Source: Pontiellaceae bacterium B1224
GTDB taxonomy: Bacteria; Verrucomicrobiota; Kiritimatiellia; Kiritimatiellales; Pontiellaceae
Assembly: GCA_029432815.1 (NCBI GenBank)
Contig: JAROBA010000049.1
Location: 1-33,951 of the forward strand
DNA: 33,951 nt
Reading direction: 5' to 3'
Positions 32,607 to 33,951 of this stretch are shown piece after piece (positions within the stretch are counted from its first letter, which is position 1; each line of letters begins with the position of its first letter). The position numbers were made by a program, and so were the translations under genes. Below the pieces are notes generated by a model. It searched no databases. It was not told the origin of the DNA and saw only the letters and a list, made by a program, of their open reading frames with translations.

Positions 32607-33710
32607 ATGAGAAATAAACTTAATTCATATGCTGTCGCGCTGTTTGCACTCGCCATCGGCGCATGTATGGCTAGTGCTGATATATATAATTATGGAACAG
32701 ATGTTGAATCAGCATTTGCTGAGGCGATTGATGATGATAATGATGCCTTATTTGAAACAGCTAGTCTTTCGAATGTGTCAGCATCTGTATTCCAGTTTAA
32801 TGATGAAGATGTGAAAGATAATATCGTGCGACTTGAAAATGGATTGTCGTCGATGAAAGAGATCGTCTTTTATGCCCGTGAAAAGTTGGATTCCAGCGTC
32901 GAGTTAGAAGGCGACTTGCTTGAAGCAATTGAGAGTGTGTGGCGGCAGCTATCAGGGAGTGCTGCAACAAATATTCTAATTCGTCCAACCAGTTGGGAAA
33001 TTGATGGCGATTCATTTGTTCTGGAACTTGGCCCTCAGGAACAGATTCTTAATTTTCAAACAACCTACTTGGATAACGTTGCCTCAGCACCGGCTGCTTA
33101 CACAAATGCTATTGATACCCTTGGTATTCTCCAGTTGACATATCAAACGCTGAATTATGTTAAACGGAAGAATGCAGTTGGAGAAATCGGAGCAGTTGCA
33201 GAAGAGAGAAAAGCTCAGTGGGATGTCTACTTTAATGAATCCATTCCTCAGTGGCCCTGGGAACTGGCGCTGGTTAATGGACCCATTTATGCGCACTCGC
33301 TCAAAAATGAAAAGGGGTTCGGAAAGGTCCCGGAATGGCAGATGATCGTCGCCCATCCGGATCTGGCTATTGAGTATGTCAAGGATGCGGCTGATGGAGA
33401 TCAGTTTATGCCAGCACTCCTGATTGAAATTATCGGAGCTAACTTTTGGATATGGGAAGATGGCGACAAGCAAAAGGGGCCATGGGGATTCCCTGTGCCT
33501 CTCGGCGCAGGTGTTGTTGCTACATACTCTGATCGAGCTGGAATTGATGACTGGGGCTTCGGTGCCGTCATACACATCGACAATGTCTATAATATCGGAG
33601 CAACATTTCGAGGAAGCGATACAGGAGTTTTCTTTAGCCTGAACCTCGCGAAACTGTTTGAGAACAAGAGCAATGAAGCGAAAAAGTACCTAAACATGAT
33701 TGGAATGTAA
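32607..33710 (+). CDS. Secreted protein of unknown function downstream of the hydrolase pair
   Basis: A 367-residue protein that I do not recognise. Residues 1-24 are a signal peptide (K-L-N-S-Y-A-V-A-L-F-A-L-A-I-G-A-C-M-A-S-A). Cleavage after A-S-A at 24 is most likely; the internal G-A-C at 18-20 is a poor lipobox. The mature N-terminal half is acidic and helical. The last 80 residues are rich in Gly and aromatic residues with alternating patterns (W-G-F-G-A-V-I-H-I, G-V-F-F-S-L-N-L), suggesting beta strands. A strong AAGGAG ribosome-binding site and a 12-base gap tie it to the second hydrolase. A sampled stretch (32701-32760) is 37% G+C against 60% in a sampled part of prs. Confidence 0.75.
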   Translation: MRNKLNSYAVALFALAIGACMASADIYNYGTDVESAFAEAIDDDNDALFETASLSNVSASVFQFNDEDVKDNIVRLENGLSSMKEIVFYAREKLDSSVELEGDLLEAIESVWRQLSGSAATNILIRPTSWEIDGDSFVLELGPQEQILNFQTTYLDNVASAPAAYTNAIDTLGILQLTYQTLNYVKRKNAVGEIGAVAEERKAQWDVYFNESIPQWPWELALVNGPIYAHSLKNEKGFGKVPEWQMIVAHPDLAIEYVKDAADGDQFMPALLIEIIGANFWIWEDGDKQKGPWGFPVPLGAGVVATYSDRAGIDDWGFGAVIHIDNVYNIGATFRGSDTGVFFSLNLAKLFENKSNEAKKYLNMIGM

Positions 33711-33951
33711 TCGTACAGGTGACGAAACTGGTCCATTCCTTCTTAAGCTGAAAGCAACGGAACGCCTTGCGAAGGAAATCAAAGTGATAGCTCTGCTTCA
33801 GACTGGTGACATGGACGGCATCGTCCTCGAGCTCATGACCTTCGAACGTGTGGTGACAGTTTAGAAAATGTAGATGCGGGATCCTCCCGTATTGTAGTGC
33901 TAAGGACAGTTGTAACTGCAGGGAGAGGCAATTCTAAATGGAAAATGGGGG
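33711..33951. other. Right edge, possible short or decayed open frame
   Basis: No recognised gene. One plus-strand frame stays open from about 33700 (TTG, overlapping the end of the previous gene) to TAG at 33862-33864, about 54 codons. Its protein-like tail contains L-K-A-T-E-R-L-A-K-E-I-K-V. It could be a small gene, a remnant, or chance. The last 87 bases show nothing I can name. Confidence 0.25.

Overview
The window looks like a chromosomal stretch of a Gram-negative bacterium. The supporting evidence is BamA, lipoproteins, secreted proteins and a CPA2 antiporter. The long SecA with a C-terminal zinc-binding tail, the intergenic tandem-repeat hairpins and the overall gene style suggest the PVC group, perhaps Kiritimatiellota or another Verrucomicrobia-like lineage. 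That placement is inference: no 16S or other decisive marker is present.

Layout. 1-239 is a gene-free edge with a short 11-bp tandem repeat. 240-2813 (minus) is a likely operon of a PTS EIIA-type regulator, a CPA2 cation/proton antiporter and a VOC-fold protein. 2936-3868 (plus) is a secreted Gln/Ser/Tyr-rich protein of unknown role, convergent with a BamE-like lipoprotein. 3865-10725 (minus) reads secA - tilS - ftsH - lipoprotein, covering protein export, tRNA modification and membrane proteolysis. 10892-17457 (plus) holds a WecG/TagA glycosyltransferase fused to two STAS domains, a DapA-family aldolase/lyase, an ABC-class predicted ATPase with a degenerate P-loop, dtd, argH and a small membrane protein. 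17655-25113 (plus) is a housekeeping supercluster: tRNA-Gln - prs - rplY - pth - rpsF - ssb - rpsR - rplI - dnaB - bamA. 25198-30079 (minus) is a response regulator, a histidine kinase with a pair of EF-hand loops in its sensor region, ligA and a YhcH-family protein. 30619-33710 (plus) is an AT-richer three-gene unit: two different AHSLG-type alpha/beta hydrolases and a secreted protein of unknown function.

The most striking feature is a dispersed palindrome, TTCCAA-N3-TTGGAA. By my reading it occurs ten times perfectly and about fifteen more times with one mismatch. About 0.002 perfect copies would be expected by chance in a random sequence of this length. It lies both between genes and inside genes. 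Inside genes it is read in only two of three frames, as F-Q-x-L-E or as P-x-x-G, and it clusters in tilS, the glycosyltransferase-STAS gene and ligA. It is absent from ftsH, secA, the ribosomal-protein genes, the coding part of bamA and the AT-rich hydrolase unit. A second layer of repeats consists of intergenic arrays of 7-11 bp units, two of which fold into imperfect hairpins with their flanks.
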